Below, piece after piece: positions 7,983-14,385 of a stretch of DNA of 15,156 nt (position 1 is its first letter; each line of letters begins with the position of its first letter). The stretch lies in the NCBI GenBank assembly GCA_964479445.1, contig CAYZMH010000081.1, forward strand, positions 1 to 15,156. Reading direction: 5' to 3'. The translations under genes were made by a program, and so were the position numbers. Origin of the DNA: CAYZMH01 sp964479445. Lineage in GTDB: Bacteria; Bacteroidota; Bacteroidia; Bacteroidales; GCA-2748055. The notes below the pieces were generated by a model. The model was not told where the DNA came from. It made no database searches and worked only from the letters and a program-made list of their open reading frames with translations.

Positions 7983-9002
7983 CTACAGAACTCTTTTATA
8001 GTTTTCTACCGTTAATCCGGCAAAAGGCTTTGCATAGCTTATTAATTTCTGCTTGTCCTCATCAGAAATATTTTTCATGCCATTCAGCACATCGATGTTA
8101 TCCTCCATTTCACGAATACTCCTGCAGCCACTGCAAAGAGATGAAACCGGCAGGGAGTATACGTACTGGTGAAGGTTTGCCGCGGTGATAGGCGTGTCAC
8201 TGACCACATCGGGAATATCTTTTGTTCGTATATCATCCGGTGTGGTGTCTATTCTGCCCCCCATCATGCTTCCGCCAGCCATAGTTTTCATGGCAATCAC
8301 TCCATACTGTTTTTCAAGTAGTACCGGAAGAACATGCTTTTCAAAGGATTCAAAAGAGGGGTCACATACATTCAGCGGCATCTGACATGTATCCATTTCC
8401 ATACCAAGTTCATCCAGCCTTTTCAGAAAATATAGATGAGTTTTTGGGTTCCGATGACCGGTGAAACCGATATACCGGGTTTTCCCTTTTTCCTTTGCCT
8501 CCAGGAAAGCATCCAGCACACCTTCTTCAATTCGCCTGTCTACGTCATCGGGAGTGCGTATGGCATGAATTTGCCATAAATCCAGGTAGTCTGTGTTAAG
8601 GGCTTTCAGCGATTCATCCAGCTGTTTCCGCACCCCGTCTCCGGTCCTGGCCGGAGCTTTAGTCATGATAAACACTTTATCGCGGTACTTTGGGGTTAAG
8701 AATTTACCCATATACTCTTCGGATCTGCCATTATTGTATCCCCGTGCATTGTCAAAAAAACGCACACCCAGTTCCATGGATCGCTCAATCATTCGTTCAG
8801 CCTCTTTCGGGTTATCGGTCAGACCCAGGTGGTAACCGCCCAGGTTGAAGGCCGTAACCTTTTCACCGTTTCTGATCAGCTGGCGCTGTGGCAGGATATC
8901 TCCCCATTTATCGGTGGAGCGGGCTGCAGATGCCCAATCTGCAACTAAACCAAGTGCGGCAACGGTTGCCGTTTTTTTTATAAATTGTCTGCGATCTTCC
9001 AT
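7983..9002 (-). CDS. Tat-exported aldo/keto reductase
   Basis: This 339-residue protein is an NAD(P)H-dependent aldo/keto reductase. It begins with a textbook twin-arginine signal (D-R4-R5-Q-F-I-K-K, then a hydrophobic run to about residue 28), so it should be exported folded with its cofactor. The catalytic tetrad is complete: D84 (RFFDNARGY), Y89, K115 (IMTKA) and H146 (LWQIHAI). SGCRSIREMEDNI near residue 294 matches the cofactor-phosphate loop of the family. There is no iron-sulfur extension. It would oxidise or reduce a sugar or sugar-derived aldehyde. The neighbouring dehydratase and lactonase suggest sugar oxidation. The start at 9002 puts the Tat motif at the very N-terminus, which supports it. 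Free NAD(P)H is not expected outside the cytoplasm, so a tightly bound cofactor is likely, as in glucose-fructose oxidoreductase. Confidence 0.9.
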   Translation of the reverse strand: MEDRRQFIKKTATVAALGLVADWASAARSTDKWGDILPQRQLIRNGEKVTAFNLGGYHLGLTDNPKEAERMIERSMELGVRFFDNARGYNNGRSEEYMGKFLTPKYRDKVFIMTKAPARTGDGVRKQLDESLKALNTDYLDLWQIHAIRTPDDVDRRIEEGVLDAFLEAKEKGKTRYIGFTGHRNPKTHLYFLKRLDELGMEMDTCQMPLNVCDPSFESFEKHVLPVLLEKQYGVIAMKTMAGGSMMGGRIDTTPDDIRTKDIPDVVSDTPITAANLHQYVYSLPVSSLCSGCRSIREMEDNIDVLNGMKNISDEDKQKLISYAKPFAGLTVENYKRVL

Positions 9003-9321
9003 GGTATGTAAATTTTATTTGTAATTACTAACATAAACACCGGAAAAGACAATCAGGTTCTGTTATTGCATTTATTTCTTAACGGAAACTACATTTTTAA
9101 CATTAACAGAATATTAATACCGGCCATTATTTTATAGAGTATTTTTCAAATAATCTCTTTTTTGCTTTCTTGAGTGTATGTATTGGTTACAGAACTGATT
9201 TTTGTTTACCCGGCGACTCCTGTCATTATAAACATTTGCGCAGGCACGGGAAACTATTGTATAGTTCAGTTGTTAAAATACTAATTTTGGTTCTGCTCTA
9301 CACCATTTAAATGATAAAACG
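9003..9321. other. Divergent promoter region between aldo/keto reductase and lactonase
   Basis: About 319 AT-rich bases separate two divergently read genes. A good plus-strand promoter is at 9257-9289. I find no equally good minus-strand TAnnTTTG element, although TA-rich stretches occur near 9020-9040. No gene, terminator or clear operator palindrome is visible. Confidence 0.6.
9257..9289 (+). promoter_or_regulatory. Predicted Bacteroidota promoter of the lactonase gene
   Basis: TTG at 9257-9259 (-33) and TAATTTTG at 9282-9289 (-7, exact TAnnTTTG) are 22 nt apart. Transcription would begin about 25 nt before the ATG at 9322. Predicted from consensus only. Confidence 0.5.
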
Positions 9322-10404
9322 ATGTTAAAAACGATTCTGCCTTTTATGTTATTGATCATACTGCCGTCGCTCAGAGCGCAGGACTATACGTTTTATGCCC
9401 TGTCGGGCGACCGCAACGTGCACCAACCGGTTTATCTGTGCCACCTGAACGGTACGACCGGAGAGATCGTTGTCAGGGAAAGATACGGGGGAGTTGTTGG
9501 GGGGAATTATTACGCGCTTTCTTCTGATCGCAACCATTTACTTGTGACCAGTAAAAACAAAGCATGGAACCAGGGGGGAGTGGTTCAATTTGATGTGGCA
9601 AAGGATGGTCGTCTTACCTATGTAAAAGAGGTATTAGAGGAAGGGGATTTACCCTGTCATGTTTCCTTTACACCCGACATGAAGTATGTCTTGAGTGCCA
9701 ACTATGCAGATGATGAGATACTGCTTTATCCTTTTACCCGTAATGAAATAGGTTCTATTAAAGACCAGGTTGTAAAAGAGGATGGATCCAGGGGACATTA
9801 TATAAGTACCGGACCTTCTGGAAAGTATGTTTATGCCGTATTCCTGGGTCTGGACAGGGTTTTTAATTACACGATACTAGATAGCAGGCTAACCCAGAAC
9901 GAGAACCAGGCATATTTTTCATTGCCTGAAGGACATGGTCCACGCCATATGGTATTTCATCCTCAGAAACCCTTTGCCTATATTGTCAATGAATATCACT
10001 CATCGGTTACTGCTTGCCGCTACCAGCCAGAAACCGGTGTTTTAAGTAAAATACAGGAGATCAGCATGCTTCCGGATGGGTTTACCGGGAAAAACAGTGC
10101 CGCGGCCATTCGAATACACCCCGAGGGTAAATTCCTGTATGCCTCCAACCGGGGTCATAACAGCATAGTCGTGTTCTCAGTATGTGATGAAGGAACTCTC
10201 ACTCTAGTGGAACATGAAAGCCGGGACGTGCAATTCCCCCGGGATTTTAATATCTCCCCCGACGGTAAATACATGATCGTTGGCAACCAGAGAGGCCACT
10301 CCATCATGTCACTTACCATTGACCGGGAGACAGGAGCCCTGGAAAATACCGGGGAAAAACTTAAAATCGCAGCCCCGCTGGCATTCGAGTTTTTACCTGA
10401 ATAA
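9322..10404 (+). CDS. Exported seven-bladed beta-propeller lactonase (6-phosphogluconolactonase-like)
   Basis: This 360-residue protein belongs to the lactonase family (YbhE/Pgl type, Pfam 'Lactonase'), which opens sugar lactones to aldonic acids. A Sec signal peptide spans residues 1-19/20 (MLKTILPFMLLIILPSLRAQ). The family blocks appear in order: PCHVSFTPDMKYVLSANY (about 111-128), GHGPRHMVFHP (204-214, with H205, R208 and H209 as active-site candidates), IVNEYHSSV, then KNSAAAIRIHPEGKFLYASNRG and ISPDGKYMIVGNQ. Length matches the family. The cytoplasmic enzyme acts on 6-phosphogluconolactone, but this one is exported, so an unphosphorylated lactone is more likely. The product, an aldonic acid, is what the divergently read ManD-like dehydratase would use. 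The upstream region has no Shine-Dalgarno but a good promoter. Confidence 0.9.
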   Translation: MLKTILPFMLLIILPSLRAQDYTFYALSGDRNVHQPVYLCHLNGTTGEIVVRERYGGVVGGNYYALSSDRNHLLVTSKNKAWNQGGVVQFDVAKDGRLTYVKEVLEEGDLPCHVSFTPDMKYVLSANYADDEILLYPFTRNEIGSIKDQVVKEDGSRGHYISTGPSGKYVYAVFLGLDRVFNYTILDSRLTQNENQAYFSLPEGHGPRHMVFHPQKPFAYIVNEYHSSVTACRYQPETGVLSKIQEISMLPDGFTGKNSAAAIRIHPEGKFLYASNRGHNSIVVFSVCDEGTLTLVEHESRDVQFPRDFNISPDGKYMIVGNQRGHSIMSLTIDRETGALENTGEKLKIAAPLAFEFLPE

Positions 10405-10478
10405 CCCTGCTTTGTTGATGATTTGGGTCCATGGAGGATTGCAACATATTAAATTCCCTGTCAGGCATACAGTTAATA

Positions 10479-10509
10479 TTTGTGAATGATGGGAATCATC
10501 GTTATTTTG
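10479..10509 (+). promoter_or_regulatory. Predicted promoter of the glycoside hydrolase gene with dyad in the spacer
   Basis: TTTG at 10479-10482 and TTATTTTG at 10502-10509 (one mismatch to TAnnTTTG) are 19 nt apart, with the ATG 26 nt further on. The spacer holds the inverted repeat ATGAT-GGGA-ATCAT (10486-10499), which could be an operator half-site pair. Confidence 0.4.
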
Positions 10510-10535
10510 TGATTGATAAATCATTTAACTGAACC

Positions 10536-11843
10536 ATGAAAACACATTCATTTAAGCAAATATCTTTCGTGTTATTTGTCCTTTCGTTGTTCATTTTCTG
10601 TTTTAACTTTTTGCATGCACAAACGAGCCGGAAGCTTTCAGTTGAACAACTGGAGGAAGAGGCGGCACCTTATTTCCGGTATACCCAGGAAAGAGCCAAG
10701 GAGGTGATTCGAAGTGGTTTCAATGCAGGAGATGGTTATGACGAAGTATGGATACGCGATTATAACACGTTTATTGAGCTTTCAGCGGAAGTTTTCCCAC
10801 CTGAAGTGCTCAGGGAAAAACTGTTGATTTTCCTGAAATTCCAGGGAGATGATGGCAATATCGTTGACGGGTATATACCCAGAGACCAGGTACGGGACCT
10901 GGGATACGAGTACATCTATTCTGCCCTGGCTCCGGGATATGCCGCTCATAAAAATACGGTGGAGACCGACCAGGAAACTTCTTTTGTCCAGGCTGTCTAT
11001 AAATATATCCAGGCTACAGGTGATCAATCCATCCTTGAAGATACCATTGGAGAAATGACAGTTGCAATGAGGATTGAATGGGCCATGGACTATCTTATGA
11101 ATGATCGCTACAATAAGGATTATGGGTTATTATGGGGTGCGACGACCGCAGATTGGGGCGATGTTCAGCCGGAGCATGAATGGGGGGTTTATCTGACCGA
11201 AGATACTCATCGGGCCATAGATATTTATGATAATGCTATGTTTTTGATTGCACTGGATCATTTAATGGAGTTATTCCCGGAGAAGAGAGGAAGATGGGAA
11301 CCAATCCGGAAACAAATAGCAGAGAATATCCGTACGTACTTATGGGATGAACAGAAACAAAAATTCATACCACATCGTTACCTGGATGAATCTCCATTCC
11401 CTGAATCCTTTGAAGAGGACAGGATTTTTTACCATGGGGGGACAGCTGTAGCCATTGAGGCCGGACTCCTCTCCAGGGAAGAAATCAAAATTTCGCTGGA
11501 AAAAATGACAGCAAATGTCCGGGCAGCCGGGGCAGCTTCAATCGGTCTGACATTATATCCTCCATATCCCAAGGGATATTTTATGAATAAAAGCATGCAT
11601 CCGTATGGTTATCAAAACGGAGGTGATTGGACCTGGTTTGGAGGAAGGATGATTCAACAATTAGCAGCTCATGGGTTCATACGGGAAGCCTATGAGCAAA
11701 TCATGCCCATGGTAAAACGGGTGAAGGAGAACAAGGGGTTTTATGAATGGTACACAATTGAAAATGAGCCCCGCGGATCGGGAACCTTCAGAGGTTCAGC
11801 GGGCGTCCTCTACAAAGCTATCCGGATGCTTGAATCAAAATAG
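10536..11843 (+). CDS. Exported (alpha/alpha)6-barrel glycoside hydrolase, family unassigned
   Basis: This 435-residue protein has a signal peptide (residues 1-29, core FVLFVLSLFIFCFNF, cleavage near LHAQ). The mature part has the repeated helical hairpins and aromatic/acidic loops of six-hairpin glycosidases: VWIRDYNTF (71-79), VETDQETSF (142-150), LLWGATTADWGD (198-209), IDIYDNAMF (228-236), NGGDWTWFGGR (361-371) and WYTIENEPRGSGTFRGSAG (405-423). D206 or D209 and E409 or E411 are acid/base candidates by analogy with the GH37/GH63/GH100 type of fold. The true family is not clear from motifs. The gene is 131 bp after the lactonase, with its own likely promoter. It would release monosaccharides for the exported oxidative enzymes nearby. 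It could also be a debranching-type or neutral invertase-like enzyme; the glycosidase fold is better supported than any substrate. Confidence 0.72.
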   Translation: MKTHSFKQISFVLFVLSLFIFCFNFLHAQTSRKLSVEQLEEEAAPYFRYTQERAKEVIRSGFNAGDGYDEVWIRDYNTFIELSAEVFPPEVLREKLLIFLKFQGDDGNIVDGYIPRDQVRDLGYEYIYSALAPGYAAHKNTVETDQETSFVQAVYKYIQATGDQSILEDTIGEMTVAMRIEWAMDYLMNDRYNKDYGLLWGATTADWGDVQPEHEWGVYLTEDTHRAIDIYDNAMFLIALDHLMELFPEKRGRWEPIRKQIAENIRTYLWDEQKQKFIPHRYLDESPFPESFEEDRIFYHGGTAVAIEAGLLSREEIKISLEKMTANVRAAGAASIGLTLYPPYPKGYFMNKSMHPYGYQNGGDWTWFGGRMIQQLAAHGFIREAYEQIMPMVKRVKENKGFYEWYTIENEPRGSGTFRGSAGVLYKAIRMLESK

Positions 11844-11869
11844 CACCCCTCTCTTCCGGATCAGGTTAA

Positions 11870-11900
11870 TTTGATTCAGGCAATGAAAACCGTATCTTTA
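11870..11900 (+). promoter_or_regulatory. Predicted promoter of the MgtC/SapB-like gene
   Basis: TTTG at 11870-11873 and TATCTTTA at 11893-11900 (one mismatch to TAnnTTTG) are 19 nt apart, and the ATG follows 17 nt later. Spacing and position fit a Bacteroidota promoter with a short leader. Confidence 0.45.
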
Positions 11901-11916
11901 TCTGAAACGGGGTTCC

Positions 11917-12351
11917 ATGGAGATCCAGGATTTTATTATCAGGCTGTTTGTAGCTGCAGGTGCGGGGATGTTACTGGGGCTGGAACGGCAATTCCAGCAA
12001 AAGAGTGCGGGGTTACGAACCAACATGCTGGTAGCATTGGGTTCGGCTCTGTATGTGATGATATCTATTAACCTATTGGAAAACAACACATCGGGGGATC
12101 CTTCGCGCGTGGTTGGTCAGGTTGTTACGGGAATCGGTTTCCTGGGAGCAGGGGTGATCCTGCAGCAGGGCACCAATGTAAAAGGACTGACTACAGCGGC
12201 AACCATCTGGTGCAGTTCGGCAGTGGGATGTCTGGCAGCAACAGGAAGGTTCCTTGAGACCGGGATTGTCACCGGGGTTATTATCTTTATCAACCTGATG
12301 CTGCTTCAGGTGGAAAAGTGGTTGGATCATAAGAATCGCGATCGCCGCTGA
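11917..12351 (+). CDS. MgtC/SapB family inner-membrane protein
   Basis: This 144-residue protein has four or five predicted membrane helices (about residues 5-22, 36-53, 66-83, 92-109, 114-131). The conserved MgtC/SapB segments are clear: AGMLLGLERQ, GLRTNMLVALGSALYVM, GQVVTGIGFLGAG and VKGLTTAATIWCSSAVG. It consists of the membrane domain only and lacks the cytoplasmic C-terminal domain of pathogen MgtC proteins. The family is linked to survival at low Mg2+, acid stress and control of ATP synthase in some bacteria. The role here is unknown. It is read alone, followed by a likely terminator and then the superoxide-reductase-like gene. Confidence 0.9.
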   Translation: MEIQDFIIRLFVAAGAGMLLGLERQFQQKSAGLRTNMLVALGSALYVMISINLLENNTSGDPSRVVGQVVTGIGFLGAGVILQQGTNVKGLTTAATIWCSSAVGCLAATGRFLETGIVTGVIIFINLMLLQVEKWLDHKNRDRR

Positions 12352-12367
12352 CCATTAGATTTTTACT

Positions 12368-12400
12368 AACCGGACTGTAGTTTTAACCGGTTCTTCTTTT
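12368..12400 (+). terminator. Possible rho-independent terminator after the MgtC/SapB-like gene
   Basis: A 6-bp stem AACCGG/CCGGTT (12368-12373 with 12387-12392) encloses a 13-nt loop and is followed by CTTCTTTT. The stem is short and the U-tract is interrupted, so termination is only plausible. Confidence 0.35.
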
Positions 12401-12452
12401 CAAGATAGCACGGATATCTTTATTTTTACCGGATAAATTTAAATTTGGACCT

Positions 12453-12839
12453 ATGCCACGTGTATTTAAGCCTGTAGATATAAGCAAAGAGGAGAAAGAG
12501 GTGAAAAGGGATTATTATGACCGTCACACTCCCCGCATTATTTGTGAGGGTGAAGCAAGAGAGGGAGAACCTCTCAGGGTCAAAATAAAACTGGGAAGTG
12601 AATACAGTCATCCCGATGACCCCGACCATTTTATCAATTACATCCAGCTATGGAACCGGGAGACTTTTCTGGCGGAGGTCCATTTCACTCCCGGAATGCT
12701 GGGAAATAAGCCCGGTCACGTAGAGGTTGATTTTTACATCGTACCCGGACCTGTTAGTATGAATCTCACTGCAATGGCCGTTTGTACCAGGCACGGTTTG
12801 TGGCAATCGGAGCCACGGGAAGTGATAATCGACAAATAG
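12453..12839 (+). CDS. Class II superoxide reductase-like protein (neelaredoxin type)
   Basis: This 128-residue cytoplasmic protein is a superoxide-reductase-like (SORL) domain without an N-terminal desulforedoxin domain. These enzymes reduce superoxide to peroxide at a non-heme iron held by four histidines and one cysteine. All five ligands are visible: H25 (DRHTP), H53 and H59 (SHPDDPDHF), C111 and H114 (AVCTRHGLW). The residues usually written E-K before the first histidine (the sixth ligand glutamate and the catalytic lysine) are D23-R24 here, which may alter catalysis. In the leader, TATCTTTA at 12415-12422 could be a -7 element, and TAAATTTG at 12440-12447 lies too near the ATG unless the transcript is leaderless. 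Electrons would come from a rubredoxin or similar carrier, not encoded in this window. Confidence 0.88.
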   Translation: MPRVFKPVDISKEEKEVKRDYYDRHTPRIICEGEAREGEPLRVKIKLGSEYSHPDDPDHFINYIQLWNRETFLAEVHFTPGMLGNKPGHVEVDFYIVPGPVSMNLTAMAVCTRHGLWQSEPREVIIDK

Positions 12840-12881
12840 TAAAGAGATAATTTATAATTAACAATCTGTGGGGATTTTTAA

Positions 12882-13409
12882 TTAATCAAGATCCTCCCAC
12901 ACCGGTATTTCTTCCTGTTCATAACCGGAGATGCCCACAAAAGAAAGGAAGGCAATTTTCCATTCCCCCTCCACCTTTTCCATAAAGCGTACCTGCCGGC
13001 TTTTGATCTCCAGAGGTTCTCCAGGGGTATGATAGGTCCAGTACTCGGTACATACCACGTAAGCCGTTTTCTGGTATAATTTGATCCGGAAATCCTCTTT
13101 TCGCGCTTCAATGTGGGAGGTTTCCTCCGGGGCAATGCCCTCTTCAAGCTGCTCCTGGAGGAAGGCTGACACCTCTTTCCACCCTTCCAGAAACACATGA
13201 TCGTCAGCACCGGTTGTCAACCTGAAATTCAAAGAGTCATGAATATAATAGGATGCGACTTTATCAAAGTCATAATCGATGTAGGCCTGGGTTTCACCGT
13301 TTATAACATCTTTAATCGCTTGCTTCTCCTCTTCAGGATTGACTGTTTCCTGGCACGCTGTAAGGGAGATCGTCAGGATCAATAGCGGTAGGATATAATC
13401 TGTTTTCAT
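12882..13409 (-). CDS. SnoaL/NTF2-like (DUF4440-type) lipoprotein
   Basis: The protein has 175 residues. A lipoprotein signal ends in the lipobox L16-T-A-C19, followed by Q20, so it should be lipidated and membrane-attached. Residues about 28-165 fit the NTF2-like/SnoaL fold: an N-terminal helix (EKQAIKDVINGETQAYIDYDFDKVASYY), then strands ending in VRFMEKVEGEWKIAFLSFVGI, the usual 'F.k..g.WkI....' signature. Members range from small-ligand enzymes to binding proteins; no catalytic residues can be assigned here. It converges with the superoxide-reductase-like gene, with only 42 bp between them. The mRNA has no Shine-Dalgarno; the 9 bases before the ATG read CACCTCCTT, the complement of one. 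Confidence 0.82.
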   Translation of the reverse strand: MKTDYILPLLILTISLTACQETVNPEEEKQAIKDVINGETQAYIDYDFDKVASYYIHDSLNFRLTTGADDHVFLEGWKEVSAFLQEQLEEGIAPEETSHIEARKEDFRIKLYQKTAYVVCTEYWTYHTPGEPLEIKSRQVRFMEKVEGEWKIAFLSFVGISGYEQEEIPVWEDLD

Positions 13410-13461
13410 AAGGAGGTGTGTTTTAGTTAGAGTGGTTGGCGAAATAGTTCTCCGCTCTCTT

Positions 13462-13492
13462 GCAAGGTACGGAATATGGAGATAAAAGTCAA
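13462..13492 (-). promoter_or_regulatory. Possible promoter of the SnoaL-like lipoprotein gene
   Basis: On the minus strand TTG (13492-13490) is followed after 20 nt by TACCTTGC (13469-13462), which is close to TAnnTTTG. The leader to the ATG at 13409 would be about 45 nt. Confidence 0.35.
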
Positions 13493-13591
13493 TTTATGGA
13501 CACTGTAACAACCTTACTTTATCGATCGAGATCTGAAAATGGATTTTCCGTTTCCATAATTACTCACAAAATAAAATTAGTCTAAATAAAC

Positions 13592-13622
13592 TTGAATAAT
13601 GAGAATATTCTCACTAAATTTA
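13592..13622 (+). promoter_or_regulatory. Predicted promoter with palindromic operator for cupin-ferredoxin unit
   Basis: TTG at 13592-13594 (-33) and TAAATTTA at 13615-13622 (-7, one mismatch) are 20 nt apart. The perfect 14-bp palindrome TGAGAATATTCTCA (13600-13613) fills the spacer, where a bound dimer would block RNA polymerase. The start codon at 13647 is 24 nt after the -7 element. No known regulator's consensus is recognised. Confidence 0.5.
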
Positions 13623-13646
13623 TATCAAATAATAACAGGGGAATTT

Positions 13647-13973
13647 ATGGAACGTACGATCGATTTATTCGGAGATATTCACTGGCAAAATGCAGATGAA
13701 TATCCGGAAGGAACCCGGAAGCGGGTTCTATACAGTGGGAAAGATGCGAAGACCTACCTGATGAAATTTCCGTCGGGTTTTTACATGGCTCCGCATTCTC
13801 ATTTATCCACTGAGCAGCATTTTATCTTAGAAGGCTCTTATACCAGTGAAGGAAGGAAGTATTTTCGTGGGACCTATCGGTTTTTTCCCGCACATGAGAA
13901 CCATGGTCCTTTCACTTCAGAGCAGGGAGCCCTGGTTCTGATTATACGAACTCCTTATGATGCAGAGCAATAG
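13647..13973 (+). CDS. ChrR-like cupin domain protein
   Basis: This is a single-domain cupin of 108 residues. I chose ATG at 13647 rather than the in-frame ATG at 13599: it has an AGGGGAA ribosome binding site at 13637-13643, and the upstream start would lie inside the predicted promoter. Cupin motif 1 is H50-x-H52-x3-E56-x6-G63, giving metal ligands H50, H52 and E56. Motif 2 is GTYRFFPAHENHGP with H86 as the last ligand. The arrangement with '(D/E)GRKYFRGTYRFFP' resembles the ChrR-type cupins found in anti-sigma factors and small metal-binding proteins. The ligand or reaction is unknown. It is followed after 24 bp by the ferredoxin and is probably co-transcribed with it. Confidence 0.8.
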   Translation: MERTIDLFGDIHWQNADEYPEGTRKRVLYSGKDAKTYLMKFPSGFYMAPHSHLSTEQHFILEGSYTSEGRKYFRGTYRFFPAHENHGPFTSEQGALVLIIRTPYDAEQ

Positions 13974-13997
13974 TTTAATTCGTTAAATGAACATTTT

Positions 13998-14243
13998 ATG
14001 GCACTAATGATTACGGATGAGTGCATTTCCTGCGGATTATGCATTGATGATTGTCCCAATGAGGCTATCACCGAGGGAGAACCTTTTTTTATTAATCCGG
14101 AATTATGCACGGAGTGTGTAGGCTTCTTTGATGAGCCGCAATGTGTCAATGCCTGTCCGGTTGAAGCCATCGTGCCCGATCCGGATCACCGGGAAGACGC
14201 ATTGCAACTCCTTGAAAAGAAAAAAAAGATTCACGGGGAGTAG
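13998..14243 (+). CDS. yfhL: YfhL family 2[4Fe-4S] ferredoxin
   Basis: This 81-residue protein starts MALMITDECISCGLC and closely follows the Escherichia coli YfhL pattern. Eight cysteines form two clusters: C9, C12, C15 and C19 (CxxCxxCxxxC-P), and C37, C40, C49 and C53 (CTECVGFFDEPQCVNACP). The extended spacing with the E/PxC insertion in the second motif is characteristic of the Alvin/YfhL ferredoxins, which carry two low-potential [4Fe-4S] clusters. A lysine-rich C-terminus follows (LLEKKKKIHGE). It acts as a cytoplasmic electron carrier; partners are not shown. It lies 24 bp after the cupin gene with no promoter between, so the two probably form an operon. The start agrees with the family N-terminus. 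Confidence 0.92.
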   Translation: MALMITDECISCGLCIDDCPNEAITEGEPFFINPELCTECVGFFDEPQCVNACPVEAIVPDPDHREDALQLLEKKKKIHGE

Positions 14244-14332
14244 GATGAGGGAACAAAATTAACAGGCTTATAGAGTTCTATTTACCTGATTTTCCCAACT
14301 ATGAATTATTTGTATTACAACATGAGAAATCG

Positions 14333-14344
14333 GGAAGGGGAGGG
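14333..14344 (+). promoter_or_regulatory. Strong ribosome binding site before a 9-codon open frame
   Basis: GGAAGGGGAGGG is by far the purine-richest site in a window where most starts lack one. It lies 6 nt before ATG at 14351, not before the KaiC-like start at 14386, which has none of its own. Confidence 0.5.
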
Positions 14345-14350
14345 CACATC

Positions 14351-14380
14351 ATGTCTGATCTTTCCTGGTTTCCAAACTGA
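14351..14380 (+). CDS. Possible 9-residue leader peptide upstream of the KaiC-like gene
   Basis: ATG at 14351 opens a frame coding for MSDLSWFPN and stops at TGA 14378-14380, 5 nt before the ATG of the KaiC-like gene. It follows a strong ribosome binding site. Translation of it could bring ribosomes to the KaiC-like start (coupling) or sense a condition. The peptide has no known relative that I recognise. It may be chance, so confidence is modest. Confidence 0.35.
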   Translation: MSDLSWFPN

Positions 14381-14385
14381 CTGGT

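Noticed and set aside
12840..12881. AT-rich TTAATTAA-containing stretch between convergent genes as a bidirectional terminator
   Set aside because: Pairing is AT-only with a long loop; too weak to call.
13599..13646. Longer cupin start at 13599
   Set aside because: It overlaps the predicted -7 element and palindrome and lacks a ribosome binding site; the extra 16 residues do not fit the cupin.
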